Notes: generated by a model not told the origin, from the letters alone. Shown: positions 1 through 12,070, numbered from the stretch's first letter. The stretch is 64,000 nucleotides of DNA from Perca fluviatilis (GCF_010015445.1 NC_053133.1:1054001-1118000), one strand, 5' to 3'. Made by a program: numbers and translations.

Positions 1-446
1 AAGGTCCAGTGTACTTCCCCGGTTGTGAGTGGCACTCTTCACATGTTGAGTAAAATCAAGACCTTTTACAAAGTCCCTAAATTCCACTGCTCTAGTGTCT
101 GAACAGTCAACATGCAGGTTAAAATCGCCAAGTAAAATGACTTTGTCAAATTTTACAAGAGCAATTGAGAAAAGAGTTAAAAAAAACTCAAATAAAAGCC
201 TCGATTGTGCTTTGGGGGTCTGTTGGTAGTTATTGCAAGAATGGGTTTGTGAGTTTTATTTCCAATGTTGTTCCATTTAGTTTGGGAGAAAACAGTTTGT
301 CCTGAAGAGAGTGTGGCAGTTTGGAGAAGTGAGACAAATGAATGATTAATCAAAGTCAACAAGTGTCCTCTGATGACACAGTGCAGTGTTATAATCATTT
401 TCAATGATCCACAGCTAATGAATGACACTCCTGCACTTGTCTTCAA
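1..446 (-). pseudogene. LINE ORF2 endonuclease fragment (truncated by window edge)
   Basis: Read on the minus strand, bases 1-180 stay open and encode a stretch containing KVILLGDFNLHVD followed by FTQHVKSATHNRGSTLDL. This is the GDFN block and downstream H/D region of the AP-endonuclease (EEP) domain of non-LTR retrotransposons. Further 5' on that strand (180-446) weaker matches such as ITTNRPPKHNRGF correspond to the YRPP block, with stops and frameshifts. The domain would nick target DNA to prime reverse transcription. The fragment leaves the window at base 1, so RT may lie outside. The clade is uncertain (L2, CR1 or Rex1-like). It is certainly degenerate on its 5' side. Confidence 0.8.
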
Positions 447-599
447 AAGTGACTGGCAGCTCAGTCTCTTGCCAGCAGTTAGAAAGCAGCCCAGGATATT
501 TCTTTCTTTCTCCTACATGTCAAACTGTCTTTTTTTTCTTCCTGACTGCTTCCCTTCTCTTCTCATTTTGTCCCACTTTCCCTCTTCCCTGATTTCATA

Positions 600-2245
600 A
601 TGTGGGGAGGAGACGATTGGTGAGTTGTGGCGACTGCAGCCTAAACCGTACATGGTGGGGGGTTGCAATTTTCAGGACTGGTCCAAATCCCTGCAAGGAC
701 CTCAGGCGCAAAGATTTACCCATTTCAACCACTAGGTGGCGCTATAGCAGACAAAAACGCGTTTGGCCCTATAACTCCCACACCGTACACCCGACATTCA
801 AAAACCATACATCTTCGCGTTCACTGGATCCAACTGAATCACGTGATATAGGCCACACCCATTTCCGCCTAGACTTTTATGCGTGAAAAATCGCGATTTA
901 TCAAAAAACGACTTTTGTTTTCACTCCTCCTAGACCGTTACAATCGATCTGCGGAAACTTGGCAACTAGCATCCCCAGACGGACCTGACAAACAGTTATA
1001 AAAGGAATTTTTGTACAATAAAAATTCGTTTATAACGTGTCACGCACAAACTAATTTGTGTAGCTAACTATGAAAACACCAACTTTGCCATATCTCAGCC
1101 AAACTAAATGCTATCAACCCCAAACCTTAGATTCTTTTTGCCATGAACCTCTGGAGGTACCCCATGCGTTTTACGAAAATTGGTCACTAGGGGGCGCTAC
1201 AACTACAAAAAGTTTATATCTCGCAGGCAACGCTCATCCGATTTATACAAAATTTGAAGGGTACCATCAGGGGCCAATCCTGAGGCCAACCCTAAAGTGG
1301 GGTACTGAGGCGTCGAAGTCGGCGTGGCCTATGGGACCCAATGAGACCCAATTCTAGATATACCACTTACACTAATGTGAACAACTTTAAATTTACAGCG
1401 TAGATGGATAATGGGCCATGGACCACACCTACCAAAAATTACACATGTGGACCACTGTAATGGCGCTGTAATGGTTTTTGGTCTTTAACTCCCACATTAC
1501 ACATCGCACATTAGAAATTTTTACATCCACGTGTTCCTTGAATCAAGCTGAATTACGTGATATAGGCCACCCCCATTTTAGCGCAAAAGTTTTTTCGTAA
1601 TATCGCGCAAAGTGCAAAAACAACTTTTTCGAACTCGTCCTAGGCCGTGCGACCGATCTGCACGAAACCTGGTAGTTAGCATCTCCAGATGGACCTGACA
1701 AAAAGTTATTGAAGGAATCTTGCTACGTTAAAGTATGCCCATTTGACGACAAAACAAATTGTCCTAGCTAGCTACCACACACATATCATATCATATCTCA
1801 GACAAATTAAATGTTATCACCAAATGACTTGAGATCCTTGTTCAACATTCCAATACGATGCTCTATACCAAATTTGGCAAAGATCGGCCTTTAGGGGGCG
1901 CTATAAGCAACGTTTATTTGTTTTCCCGCCAATTTTCTCTATACATTTCAATGGGAAATTTCCAATTGCAATATCTCTCCCACAGTAAAAGCAATCAATA
2001 CAATATTTGTGTTGCTCGTTCGGCATGGCGTTCTGAGGCGCTGTACCAAATAGGGGGTAGATCGGCCATTAGGGCACTATATCAATACAAAAGTGTTTTG
2101 CCCTGTTAATCAATGTTAATGGAATATTGGCAATGGGAATGTATCAAAGACCTTGCAGGTCACACTTCTCAATATTTACTGATGTTTACCTCCTACCCTC
2201 ATGTTTTGGTTTTTGCTTTCGCGTGCTCCCCTGGTGTTATATACA
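600..2245 (+). repeat. Tandem array of ~700-bp dispersed repeat units
   Basis: Blocks recur about 704-714 bp apart. 'GTGATATAGGCCAC' occurs at 843 and 1557. 'CATATCTCAG' followed by an ATGYTATCA block occurs near 1089 and 1793. An 'AGGKGGCGCTA' motif appears near 732, 1187 and 1891, with weaker forms near 1459 and 2069. The phrases 'agcatcyccagayggacctgac' are shared between the two main units. The units are diverged and AT-rich with embedded CpG-containing words. No coding signal fits: the open frames are short and not conserved between units. The terminal block (about 2100-2245) reappears on the opposite strand at 20890-21055. Confidence 0.75.
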
Positions 2246-3046
2246 ATAATCAAACTTCTTAACCCACCTGACAAAGTTTCTACAACCTTCACAGTGGACA
2301 AATATTACCACTTTTTCAATCCAAAATCAACACCATTCATATGAGCTGATACCGTGCAATTAAACATTGCAGTTGGTGCTAAGTGGAGAGTCTGTCAAAG
2401 TGTGATTGGTTATGTCGGTTGCATTGATTCTTAATTTCCCCGAAGTTGATGCGATCACGCGTGTCAGTTAAACTTCTCATCTACAATCCTATCTGTATTT
2501 GTGAGAAGTGGCGCTGTCCTGAGTTGAAAGCCTACTTTACGGCTTTATTATCGAGTTAATAGGCGCGTAGCGGGGCGTGTCGGTTGGCTGTCCATTTCTA
2601 AGGTTTTGAAATGCAAACGACTACTTTTTTTTTTTTTAACCACGCGCTGTACCACCCCGGAAGGCACCCCGGAGGAAAAAACATCAATTGGGCCTATGAC
2701 ACCATTTACGACAACCTGACCACCTCCCCTGCTCTTTCAACCACCACACCTGCCGGTACCTCCACTCTCTAAGTCACTCTCTCATTTCTCTCTGCTGTCC
2801 CCTGTGGTCAGGGGTTAAGAAGTTTGTTTATAGTAGAGAATTGTTAAAAGTAGTCTGTATATGCATGGAGATGAACTGTTAACCACTACAACTGCAACGG
2901 CAGAGTACCGCAGACCTCGTGCATCAAACCTCTCGACATTCACCAACGTTTGCCCCCCCCTACGTACTGCTTCCGGTCCCACATTGGCGCAGCTTCGCGG
3001 GTCATCGGGGGCAACTGGCGCGGCTCCCCGGGGCATGGCGCACGAC
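2246..3046. other. No gene recognised; GC/CpG-rich patch at the right end
   Basis: The left part looks like decayed continuation of the preceding repeat. From about 2930 to 3046 the base composition turns GC- and CpG-rich, leading into the 16-bp minisatellite. The short open frames on both strands here do not resemble a known family. Confidence 0.5.
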
Positions 3047-3140
3047 TGGCATCGGAGGCGAATGGCATCAGAGGCGAATGGCATCGGAGGCGAATGGCAT
3101 CAGAGGCGAATGGCATCGGAGGCGAATGGCATCGGAGGCT
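3047..3140 (+). repeat. 16-bp minisatellite
   Basis: Just under six copies of a 16-base unit, TGGCATCGGAGGCGAA, occur head to tail. Units 2 and 4 carry A instead of the second G (CATCAGAGG). Unit starts are 3047, 3063, 3079, 3095, 3111 and 3127. Because 16 is not a multiple of three, a translated frame would cycle through all phases, so a coding role is unlikely. Confidence 0.9.
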
Positions 3141-3483
3141 TGGGCCCAGTCATAACTGCTTGCAGTTCTAGTTTTCTATTGAATTTCTAATGTGTAAGTT
3201 GTCACTTATAGTGATAAACCCACAGAGAATTATGACTGCAGTTCCCTACAGCTCTATGTAGCAAAGTTAGCAACTAGCTGGTGAATATAATAGCAGCTAC
3301 AGTAAGGAGCCAGATATTTCATTCAGAAGTTGGTGGAGAGCAAAACAGAGCTAAAGGGAGAGTTATTATTGGAGAGACATTTCAGATATCCATAAACCTG
3401 ACTCCAAATGGTAAATGTTTAGCATTTATATAGCACCTTTCTACCTTACCAGACAAAGCATTTTACATTCATCCATTAGTCTC

Positions 3484-3510
3484 GCATTGCCAGACCTTCC
3501 TCCTGAAAAA
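3484..3510 (-). repeat. End fragment of the 'GTCTGGCAATGCGAGAC' dispersed repeat
   Basis: The words TCTCGCATTGCCAGACC and TTCCTCC match, in reverse, the end of the fish repeat also present at 15745-15955 and 17468-17700. It abuts the LINE fragment that follows. Confidence 0.6.
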
Positions 3511-4540
3511 AATGGATGTTGTCTACCACAGTGCCATACGTTGTGTGACCAGAGCCCCTTCTAACACCCACCACTGCAACCTCTATGCATTAGTCGGCTG
3601 GCCCTCGTTACAGACTCAACGCTTAACCCACTGATACCAACTCATTTACAAGTCCTTGCTAGGCAAAGCCCCGCTGTACCTAAGCTCACTGGTCACAGAA
3701 ACTTTACCCACCCGCAGTCTTCGCTCGAGCAGTTATATCACCTTGGTCACCCCTAAAGCCCACACCTCCTTTGGCCGCCACTCCTTCCAGTTCACAGCTG
3801 AAAATGACTGGAATGAATTACAAAAACCCTGAAACTCAAAATCCTAATCCCACTAACTGCCTTTAAAGCACGTATGTCTGTGCTCCTATCCGATCACTGT
3901 GCGTTGCTAACTGCTCTCCATCTCCATCATTCATGCACCGTTTTGTTTTGCACACCCTGTTTTTGCACACCCTAATTCCCATTATCTCTGTCATGCCCCA
4001 CTGCATTTTTGCTCAGATGCACATCCGCACCTGCCCTTTTGCACCACTCAGCTACTCTTCTGTATATTGACTGATATATTCTACTCTTCTGTATATTGTA
4101 TAATTCTTTCATACTTGCACTAACTGTATATTGGCTCTTCACTACATTTTAGCTTCTTACAGACTGTCTATCTATGCATATTGCGTTATAACGCTAGTTC
4201 TAAATCACTAACTGGCCCAAAATTTGTACCTATCTGTGTTTTGACAGTGATAGCAGTGATACAGACAGTCTATTAATGTATACTGTGTTATCACCATATC
4301 ACTTCGCATATCCTTCTGCTTACTTAGACCACCACGTTTGTGCCAGCTTTGTAATGTCTACTTAATGTGCACTTTATGTAGCCTTTATGCGGCCCTATTG
4401 TATTCTGTACTGCTGTATTGTATTGAATGTGAAACTGTATGTTGTCTCGCAGCGCTTATGCTTTTCTTTTCCGTTGCAAATGAGAACCTGTTCTCAACGG
4501 CCTACCTAGTTAAATAAAGGTTAAATAAAAATAAAAGAAA
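3511..4540 (+). pseudogene. L2-like LINE, ORF2 C-terminus and 3' UTR
   Basis: The translated block begins with a stretch of the type VVYHSAIRCVTRAPSNTHHC, continues LVGWPSLQTQR and YKSLLGKAPLYLSSLV, and ends in HTSFGRHSFQFTAENDWNELQ. This is the conserved tail of ORF2 in L2-type fish LINEs, C-terminal to the RT, with single-base disruptions. A ~700-bp untranslated tail follows and terminates in TGAGAACCTGTTCTCAACGG plus a TTAAATAAAGG repeat at 4480-4540. That terminal block is the kind used by L2-type LINEs as the RT recognition end. The copy is 5'-truncated, lacking endonuclease and RT. The L2/RSg-1-like label is by recognition only. Confidence 0.8.
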
Positions 4541-6379
4541 TTGTGGAAAGGGTTGTTGTGGGGTTTAGGGTGGTGAGTGTGTGTGTAGAGCGACTAACTT
4601 TCATGCATGGGAGGCACAGTTATTGTCCTGATACAGGCTTGCAATTACCGTTAAGACTTTTATTAACCATAACCACAGTTTTTCCTGACCTTATCTTGCT
4701 GTGCAGAGATATTGTATAAAGTCAGAATATAAAATTTTTGGCATTGGACATAATCTGTGTCTGTTGAGAGTTGATTTTGGGATGAGGGAATCACATAGGC
4801 ACTGTGTCATTCATGAAACAAAATGTTTACTTCGTTTCTTTCGGAAATTTTATTGCACCTACTATCTCCGCCTTCACTTTCTTCCGCTCTATATAATCCC
4901 TCACCTCATTGCTCAGACTGTGATGTACAGGGCTTCATTAGAGACTCTCCTCTCTCCCAAATGTCTCTACAAAGAGACATCAGGAGTAAAGAACCTATTT
5001 GTATCCATGCTAATGAGGGCTGAGTGAGTCCATCCCTCCCTAGTGAGCATGCAAGCACACACTCATGCACACACACAGACACGAACAGGCCTTCTCCAGT
5101 GTGAGTCTACAGACCATGGGAATATAATATTCTCTTTTTTCTCCATATCAGGCCTGGTGGAGGCTCTCCTCGGTACACTATTTAACTTTAGTTAAGTCTT
5201 TTCAAATTGAGAGAGTTATCTGCTGGTGATGGAGCTATAATTAGAGAATCTCAGCAGTCACTCCATAGAGAGGCCTGCAGTGTTTCATCAGCGGCAACAT
5301 GACACACGAGGCTGGCAAAGTGCATCAGTGCAAAAGAAGGGGAAAAAATGAGGAGGGGAAAGTGTTACTTTGGGAGTTTGCTCTAAAATAACAATATATT
5401 CCCTTGTTAGTTTTAATATATAGTTTAAAGAGTTGTGTAAAAGTTAGTATAAATTCACAGTCTTGTGGAAACTAGGCAAAGCTAGAGCACCATTAGCAGA
5501 GCGGTCTCAAACCATCGTAGGTTGCCAGATCTTCTCCTTGAGATCATTTCATTAGTCCTCCCACATTTCTTATTGTTTGGCTGGCCACAAATGTGTTTCC
5601 CCTCCCCAGTCATTCATTTATAGAAATCAGTTAATTTTCTGGCAGGGCTGCCAAGATGCATTAACTCCTAAGAACACCCAGTTAAGGTTTTGGGATGTAT
5701 AATTATTGGGCTGTCAAAAGATTAAATATTTAATCACAACTAATGACATGCTTGCTTTCACAGTTAACTACGCGATTAATCACACATTTTTATCTGTTCT
5801 AAATGTACTTAAAAGGGATTTATTTCAAGCTTTTATTCCCCCTTAACATGGAAGCAGACACTTATGCTTGGACTTGCTGCTAGCTCAATTAGCACGGTTT
5901 GTTAATGTTAGAATAGCTGATGTCGTTTTAGGCTTTTATACTGTTTCTGCTGTTTTTACAGTGATGCCAGCTTTGCCTGTCGAGGACAGTGTTTTGCTCC
6001 AGAAAGCAAATAAACGATTGTTGACCTGGAGAGAGGGATATCTGACGGCTTTCCGAAGAATTACAGAAGGAGTCTCTTCTGTCCAGGTTACATTGATGTG
6101 AGCCTTCCGGCAGTCAAAAGAATTGCTGATCTCAGCACCCGGCATCTGTGGGATCCCTCTATCTTGACTGATGGTTCGGTGTTGAGCAGGAGTGGGCTGA
6201 GGGTGGTGGTCCGGGGCTTTAAAGGGCACTTCGGACAGGGCTGCCTCGCCACCTGCCTCAATCTCTCCAATAATTATGTAGTCCCATATCGGATGATACT
6301 CAGGTTCACCCGTTGATGCTTCTGTGGTCCTGATTCGTCCCTTCTGGATCCCCTCTGCGAAGACGGGCATCTATGGCGC
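4541..6379. other. No gene recognised (4.5-6.4 kb)
   Basis: AT-rich, apparently mostly unique sequence up to about 5690. A remnant near 5708-5860 starts GGGCTGTCAAAAGATTAA and contains GCGATTAATCACAC, typical of the degenerate 'GGGCTGTCAAA...ATTAA' fish repeat also seen at 48970-49070. From 5868 to 6379 both strands have moderately long open frames, the longest 144 codons on the minus strand at 5936-6370. Neither translation is recognisable. The region may be the decayed N-terminal part of the LINE ORF1 that follows. Confidence 0.4.
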
Positions 6380-8755
6380 TGCAGTTTCTTTTCCGCTGGC
6401 GTAGCAGTGTGGGTGGTTTCCCCGTCCACTAAGGAACCAAATATACGGTCCGCACCTTTCCAGGGGCGTCATCTTCTGCCGGCCGGAAGATAGATGCTGA
6501 AAGAGCAGTGAGCAGACGGCTCGGTTTCCCCTTCTCGGCTGCATGGTCCCGAACAGACCGTGTGGAACCGCCCGGCCTCCTCGATCATATTAACCCGGCG
6601 ATCGTCATCTTGCAGCCCGTCTCCCCACGCACCCTAATCCTTGGGGATTCCATACTCCAAAACATCAGTTTCTTCGCAGCGCGGTTCCCCAATGCCTTCC
6701 GTCATACCCCTTTGGCCAAGCTTCCCTGGGCTGCTACGGTCCATCCCATCCACTGTCACCAAGGTGATTCTTCTTGGGGAGAGTTGTGTTACTACTCATT
6801 AGCAATCTGGAGCTGACCAAAAAGGATTTTTAACAACCTTTTAACTCATTGAGTAGCTGTGGCAAGTCTGCTTTTATCTGTGGTCCGATCCCGTTTCAGC
6901 AGGATCCTCAGTCCTCCACCTTGGCTGCAGTCTGCCTGCAGATGTCGCATAATATTGGTTTTTGTGACAATTTTACTGTTTTGGAATTGTTCCCTTCTTT
7001 ACAAACTTGACGGGGGTCCACCCAAACAAGCAGTGTAGCCCCAAATGCTAGCGGGCAATTTACAGCACACTTGTACAGTCCTCTTCCACGTGACTGACTG
7101 TGTACATCACCAGCCCTCTTCCCCCTCCGCCATAATTTATTACCTCAGTGTACTGTACCCCCGCTAGCTCCCCAAGTGGCCACGTCTGTCATTACCACTC
7201 TCACGGACTCCGTGCCAGAAAGACTATTATTACTGACAGAGCTACCTCAAACATATTAAAGGCGGTGTGTTATTGCAATGCGATACCTTCGCCAGCTGCC
7301 TTGTGCTTGCTTCTGCTTGCTTTGCTACTATTCCACCCTCACCAGTCAACATGACTGATCAATGCACAGTCTATTGGAAACAAGTCATTTTATCCTTAAT
7401 GACCTATTTTTGTAATAAAGGCATGGATGTTTTGTTTTGACTGAAACATAGCACCAGAATATGGATTATTCTCACCTGATAGAGCTTTGTCCATGCTGAT
7501 TGCTCTTTTATCAGTACAGGCAGGAAATGGGCCATGGTGGTGGACTTAGCCATTGTTTTTAGAAACTAAAGTTTACATACCGCTGGTAAGCATCCAGCCT
7601 TACTTGTCTTTAAAGCGGCAGTGAATAATGTGAAGTAGGGTGTGCTGAGTGGGGTGGTTAAATCTTAGTATTGCATTTTAATTTACAGACAACCAGTGCC
7701 CAATAGGTTCATTTTTTATCAGATTTTGCAGACCCTATTATCATCTTTTTATAAAGATGGACAGGTTCTAATGGTTAGGGGACTTTAATCTCCATATGGA
7801 TGACTACTTCAAGTGCCACTTCTGCACTGATTTCCTTACGGAGTCATTTTGATTTTAAGCAACCCGTATCTGGCCCCACTCATGCCAGTGGGCACTTACT
7901 TTGACCTGTTTTGTACATGGTATAGATATTGGATTTATTGTAGCCCTATAGGATTTATATATCGAAAGTGACCCACAAATGCATTTCTATTTGACATTTG
8001 CTTTAAAGGTGGAGGCTGGTATGTGTATAGGGGTTTATTCCTCGATGCAAGGGTTGGGGTTCACGGTCCGACCTGCTGATGGTTTCCTACGTGTCTTCCC
8101 CACCTCTCTCTCCCCTTTCATAATCTGGGCTGTCCTATCATTATAAAGGCGGAAATGCCCATAAAAATCTTAAGCCACAAAGGCTAGAAGTACACAGATT
8201 GCACTTTAGAGACCTCATTGGTACTCTTAATGTCATGGTAAAGGCTGAGGGAGGTCCTCTTACTTTTCTAATCTAATCCCATCCAGCGGAGAAAATCCTA
8301 GTCTTGTTTATTTACACTATAAATATCTTTTCTCCCCAGTACTCTCCAAGCCTCCAATTTTCAACTTGGTGGTGCAATACTTTTAAAAATTATTTTGTTG
8401 ATAAGGTTTGCAGAAATGTCAGGAAACTTTTTCACCCGATCAGAGTACACTCACAAGTGTCTCTTCAAATCCATCTATTTTGAGCTCCTTTTTTTCTAGT
8501 GTCCTTAAATGATGTTGAAGCATTACTAAAACCAAACAACCATCATCAACCCCCTTGACATCCTACCAACCTCTCTCTTTTTTAAAAGCCTTTAAATTAA
8601 TCCCCTGTACTATCAACATTGTAAACCACTCTACTTGTATCAGGGGTGTGTCACCAGTTATTTTAAGCGGAGCCATTGTTCATCCTTTGTTAAAGAAACC
8701 AGACCTGGACCCTTCCTTGCCAGGAACTACAGGCCTATTAACTAATAAAAGTAGC
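6380..8755 (+). pseudogene. L2-like LINE: ORF1 esterase, endonuclease and start of RT, degenerate
   Basis: Three blocks lie in the expected order on the plus strand, in shifting frames. First, an SGNH/GDSL-esterase ORF1 domain: TLILGDSILQNISFF (block I, GDS serine) at about 6628-6675, then ELTKKDFNNL near 6812, SRILS with WLQSACRC near 6895, and KLDGGPPKQ near 7005. Second, the ORF2 endonuclease: FVLTET and HQNMDYSHL near 7430-7485 and GDFNLHMDDYF near 7776-7808, followed by SGPTHASG. Third, the fingers start of the RT: IVHPLLKKPDLDPSLP near 8668-8720, ending abruptly at 8755. A SINE interrupts at 8010-8175. Esterase ORF1 proteins are known in zebrafish L2 and CR1-type LINEs. Stops and frameshifts make the copy inactive. 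Confidence 0.8.
8010..8175 (+). mobile_element. tRNA-derived SINE inserted in the LINE
   Basis: The copy contains a B-box-like GGTTCACGGTCC, then 'gacctgctgatgg', the 'cttccccacctctctctcccctttcat' pyrimidine block, and a tail ending 'ataaaggcggaaatgcccataaaaat'. The same order of blocks is found in the SINEs at 9465, 11905, 16669 and 19556. It separates the endonuclease from the RT remnant, so it inserted after the LINE. Confidence 0.75.
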
Positions 8756-9464
8756 AAATGAAAATGCACCAATGCTTTAACAACCAAATATTGATACATC
8801 AATTTGTAGCTTGACAAACTAACCATCATCAACAATCTGTACTTAACCTTGTAAATATTAACATATATTAATATACTGGTTGATAAATTTATGAATAGGG
8901 GATTGTACTCTTGCCATTCTATACTATAGGAAAAATACTTCTAAGCATCCTTCTTGTTATTCTGTCCAGTAACTGTTACCTCTCACCTCTTAGTGGACTA
9001 CTTTACATCACCACTAGGCGGTGAGAAGTACAAAGACCATTCACTGGTTCCATTACAGAGGGGTGGGAAAAACGGTTATCAACGTCAGTAACAGGTAACG
9101 AGGTGCAACTAGCAACTAGCTACTTACGGGCAACCTGCTCGCGTGAGGCTATGAGTGATGTAAAGATTATCCTCCTCTTGTAGGTAACTCATAGCATTGG
9201 TTATACACTATGCTTATAATAAGTAGAGCAGCTGTTCATTATTGTGAATTGACCCCCTTCACAATGATTCCAAGACCCTCCCTGTACTACTGTCCAAAAA
9301 CTATTGGGGTTATAAGGAATTTGCAAGAACTTCATTTTTACAGCAATAATAATACTAGAGGAAGTTGTACTTGCCAACCCATTCAAATGGTGGTATATCT
9401 GTGAACCTGGCGCCCACTACATGTTCAAGTGGACCTATTATATAGCATATTTTTATTTATTTAT
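8756..9464. other. No gene recognised (8.8-9.5 kb)
   Basis: AT-rich intergenic sequence. The open frames on both strands at 9201-9404 are short and overlap each other, with no recognisable motif. Confidence 0.5.
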
Positions 9465-9625
9465 TTTTACATCATTTTTTGGGCATTTCTGCCTTTGTTG
9501 GATGGGCTGAGATATGAAGGGGAGAGAGGGAAGACCTGCAGGAAAACAGGTCGGACTGGGCTATCCCTGCGTCGAGGTGAGCCTCTCATATGTAATAGCC
9601 CTCTCTACCAACTGGCCAACCCGAT
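9465..9625 (-). mobile_element. tRNA-derived SINE
   Basis: On the minus strand the order is A-box-like 'ggccagttggtagagagggc', a diverged B-box region with GCAGGGATAGCCCAGTCCG, then 'cttccctctctccccttcatatc' and a tail 'aaaggcagaaatgccc'. It is the same family as the copies at 11905 and 19556, with a diverged B box. Confidence 0.7.
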
Positions 9626-10503
9626 AGATATATAGCATTTTTTAAGCATTGTTTGCGAACTCTCTGGTTAATTTAAGGTTTAGGAAAAGATGGGCGGGGG
9701 ATACAAAATGTATGTATTTAATTGGACCTAAAGAACAGGACGAATCCCGTTCTCCTTGCTAAAAAGTCCTGTGAATTGTTTGACTCTTCCACCACCCAAC
9801 CTGCACGCAGAGATTTTAGGTATTATCCTACTAAGCTACCGTTGTAGCTCTTGAAATACTAACCCGTGCAGGTCCACCTGGCCGTCGCGGCATTTCTTAT
9901 TCGTTCACGCTCAATTTATTCTAAGAGTGATGTCAAGCGACACTGCTTTTAACCAAAGCATCCGGAAGGTGAAGTTGCTGCATTTGAAAAAACTGGCCGA
10001 TACCATCCTTATGCAAATTAGTACACTAGACGATGCGACTATCCAATAGTAAGTAGTTACAGGAGACTGGGGGAGTCTCTGTGGTCCAATGTTCCTAGGC
10101 GTCCCTACTCTCGAAATGCTCAGGGATGCTGTAGTTCCGAGGAGAGAATTAATTGTGGTAAGTTTGCAGCATTTCAAATCTATATGACCCATCTTTGTTG
10201 TTCTAATGGGACAATAATGTATAATTCTGCCTGGAGGGAGGGTGGTAGAGGTAGATTTGGAGTGTTTTATGAGTTTGTGTTAAAAATAAAATGTCAATTC
10301 AACAGATGAGTTGTATGTGGTAGCAGACAGCACATGTGCATCTGCAGACACATGTTGTCATAGGCTAGTAGAGCTACTTATATATGATAGCAGGTAGGTT
10401 GGTAGGTAGAGATTCTAAGGGACTAAATGCATAAAATAACTCGACGGATCTGATAGTGAAATGTGCATATCAATATGCAACAAAGTAAGATGAAAATAAT
10501 AGC
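9626..10503. other. No gene recognised (9.6-10.5 kb)
   Basis: Contains a 39-codon plus-strand frame starting at the ATG at 9929 (MSSDTAFNQSIRKVKLLHLK onward) and an overlapping 93-codon minus-strand frame (9911-10192). Neither is recognised, and no splice or promoter context supports either. Confidence 0.4.
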
Positions 10504-11112
10504 TTAAAAGCGCATATTGTACTGTTTTTCAGGTTCATAATTGTATTTTAAAGGTTGTACCAGAATAGGTTTGCATGGTTTAATTTTCAAAAAACACCAT
10601 ATTTTTGTTGCACTGCACAGCTCTCTCTCACTGCTGTAGATCCACTTTTCACCTGGTTTCTGTGTTTTAGCTTCCACAGGGGTAGGAACCTCTTCTCTTC
10701 TTTTTCTTCTGTACTATCTTTTATTACTTTCGCTTTATGCTCAGTAGCTCAGATGTAAAGATCATGTCAGCTCCAAAGCTCAGAACAGTAAAAGAAGGCT
10801 GTTTCTCGACTTCCAGTCAGTTACAAGGCAGGATTAGCTGGGAGACTTCTAAGCGAGGGTGCACATGTAAAGTGATTCTTTTTGTAGATTAAAGGGTGAA
10901 CTTGTACGTATGTGTTGTAGCGGTGTTTGCTATTGAGACGAGGTAAGCGTTAGCCACTAGCATGCTAGCGGTTTGTAGTTAATGGCTAGATTTTAGAGTG
11001 CAGATTTCAGACAGCTCACCCAGGAGACTGAGGGGACACATTCAAGAAATGCGTATCTCCCTCAGAACAACATGGATGGATTTTTTTTTTACATAATATG
11101 CGGGCACTTTAA
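10504..11112. mobile_element. TTAA-flanked MITE ('AAAGTGCCCATATTATG' family)
   Basis: TTAA occurs at 10504-10507 and 11109-11112. Immediately inside, the left end reads AAGCGCATATTGT and the right end, reversed, reads AAGTGCCCGCATATTATG, giving imperfect inverted termini. Just inside the left end is TTTTCAGGTTCATAATTG with ACCAGAATAGG, a block also present at 47795-47905. The same terminus starts at 63967. TTAA target sites are characteristic of piggyBac-like and Kolobok-like transposases. No transposase is encoded, so this is a non-autonomous copy of about 600 bp. Confidence 0.75.
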
Positions 11113-11439
11113 AACCAATAATAAGCAGTAGTTGCACAGGCATTTTTATAGCCAACATGTAAGTTTTCTCATATATATTTTTTATTATTATTGGGGGTAG
11201 TGTTATGGCTCAGGTGGAAGAGCTTGATGGACCAGTATACCAGGGAAAGGGGAAGGAGGGAGAGGAACAGAGGTGGGGCTGAGGTGCAGGAGACCTGGAG
11301 GGGGCGAGGCCCCTACACCTCTGATTTCAGGCCCCAGATGAGGAAGAGAGGGATGCCATATGTCGGTATTTGGTACAGGCTATTAGTGCAGCTCAGGAGG
11401 CAGGCAATATGGGCCGACACCTCCCTCCCTCTCCTCTCA

Positions 11440-11495
11440 AGTCTCCCTCGTCCTCCTCGTCCTCCTCGTCCTCCTCCCCTCCTCCTCATCCCTCC
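11440..11495 (+). repeat. Trinucleotide-rich (TCC/TCG) tract
   Basis: Repeats of 'tcctcg' and 'tcc' run through this stretch, encoding poly-Ser or poly-Pro in open frames. The surrounding frames of 131 and 92 codons (11191-11648) are largely created by this low-complexity tract and I do not recognise a gene. Confidence 0.75.
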
Positions 11496-11845
11496 AGAAG
11501 TAGCTCCTGTCCACAGCAAGATGAGAGGGTGTTTTACTTGCACCCACTTGTCGCAGTGGGTGCTAGCCAAGAGGGGCGGGGGGTAGAGTTAGAATATATA
11601 GTTTGGTGTATGAGGGGAAGTTTTGAGAGGGAGTCATTTTTTCTTTAAAATGTTAATTTATGTTCATGTTTGTTGTTAATGCGTTTTACATTTAATATCT
11701 ATGTGGCCAGAGATGAGTTTAAGTTTATTTTGTTCAATAAGTTGGGAATGTTTTCAATGAGTGTGCATGACTATCATTTCCCAATAAATGTTCCATTCCT
11801 TCTTGTAGGGTTTGTAAATTGCTTTGCACGTTTGCTAACCTGAAT

Positions 11846-11886
11846 GAAAGAATAGATAGATAGATAGGTCAGATAGATAGATAGTA
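11846..11886 (+). repeat. (GATA)n microsatellite
   Basis: Interrupted GATA/AGAT repeats: 'agaatagatagatagataggtcagatagatagatag'. Confidence 0.9.
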
Positions 11887-11904
11887 AATAATTTATCCAT
11901 ATGG

Positions 11905-12070
11905 GGGGCATTTTAAAGCCTTTATTTGGAGAGGACAGCTGAAGGCATGAAAGGGGAGAGAGATGCAGCAAAGGCGCTTGGGTCAGAGTCGAACCGAGCA
12001 TCCGCTGCGTCAGAGTAAAACCTCTATATAGAGAAACCTGCTCTACCAGGTGGGAGTTACACAAGCCCAA
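11905..12070 (-). mobile_element. tRNA-derived SINE
   Basis: On the minus strand it begins GGGCTTGTGTAACTCCCACC with TGGTAGAGCAGG (A-box region), then a B box GGTTCGACTCTGACCC, then 'ctttgctgcatctctctcccctttcatgcc' and the tail 'aaataaaggctttaaaatgcccc'. The pol III boxes and the shared tail define the family. Confidence 0.85.

Noticed and set aside
5936..6370. 144-codon minus-strand open frame
   Set aside because: It lies just upstream of, and antisense to, a decayed LINE ORF1, has no recognisable domain and lacks any splice or promoter context. Probably fortuitous.
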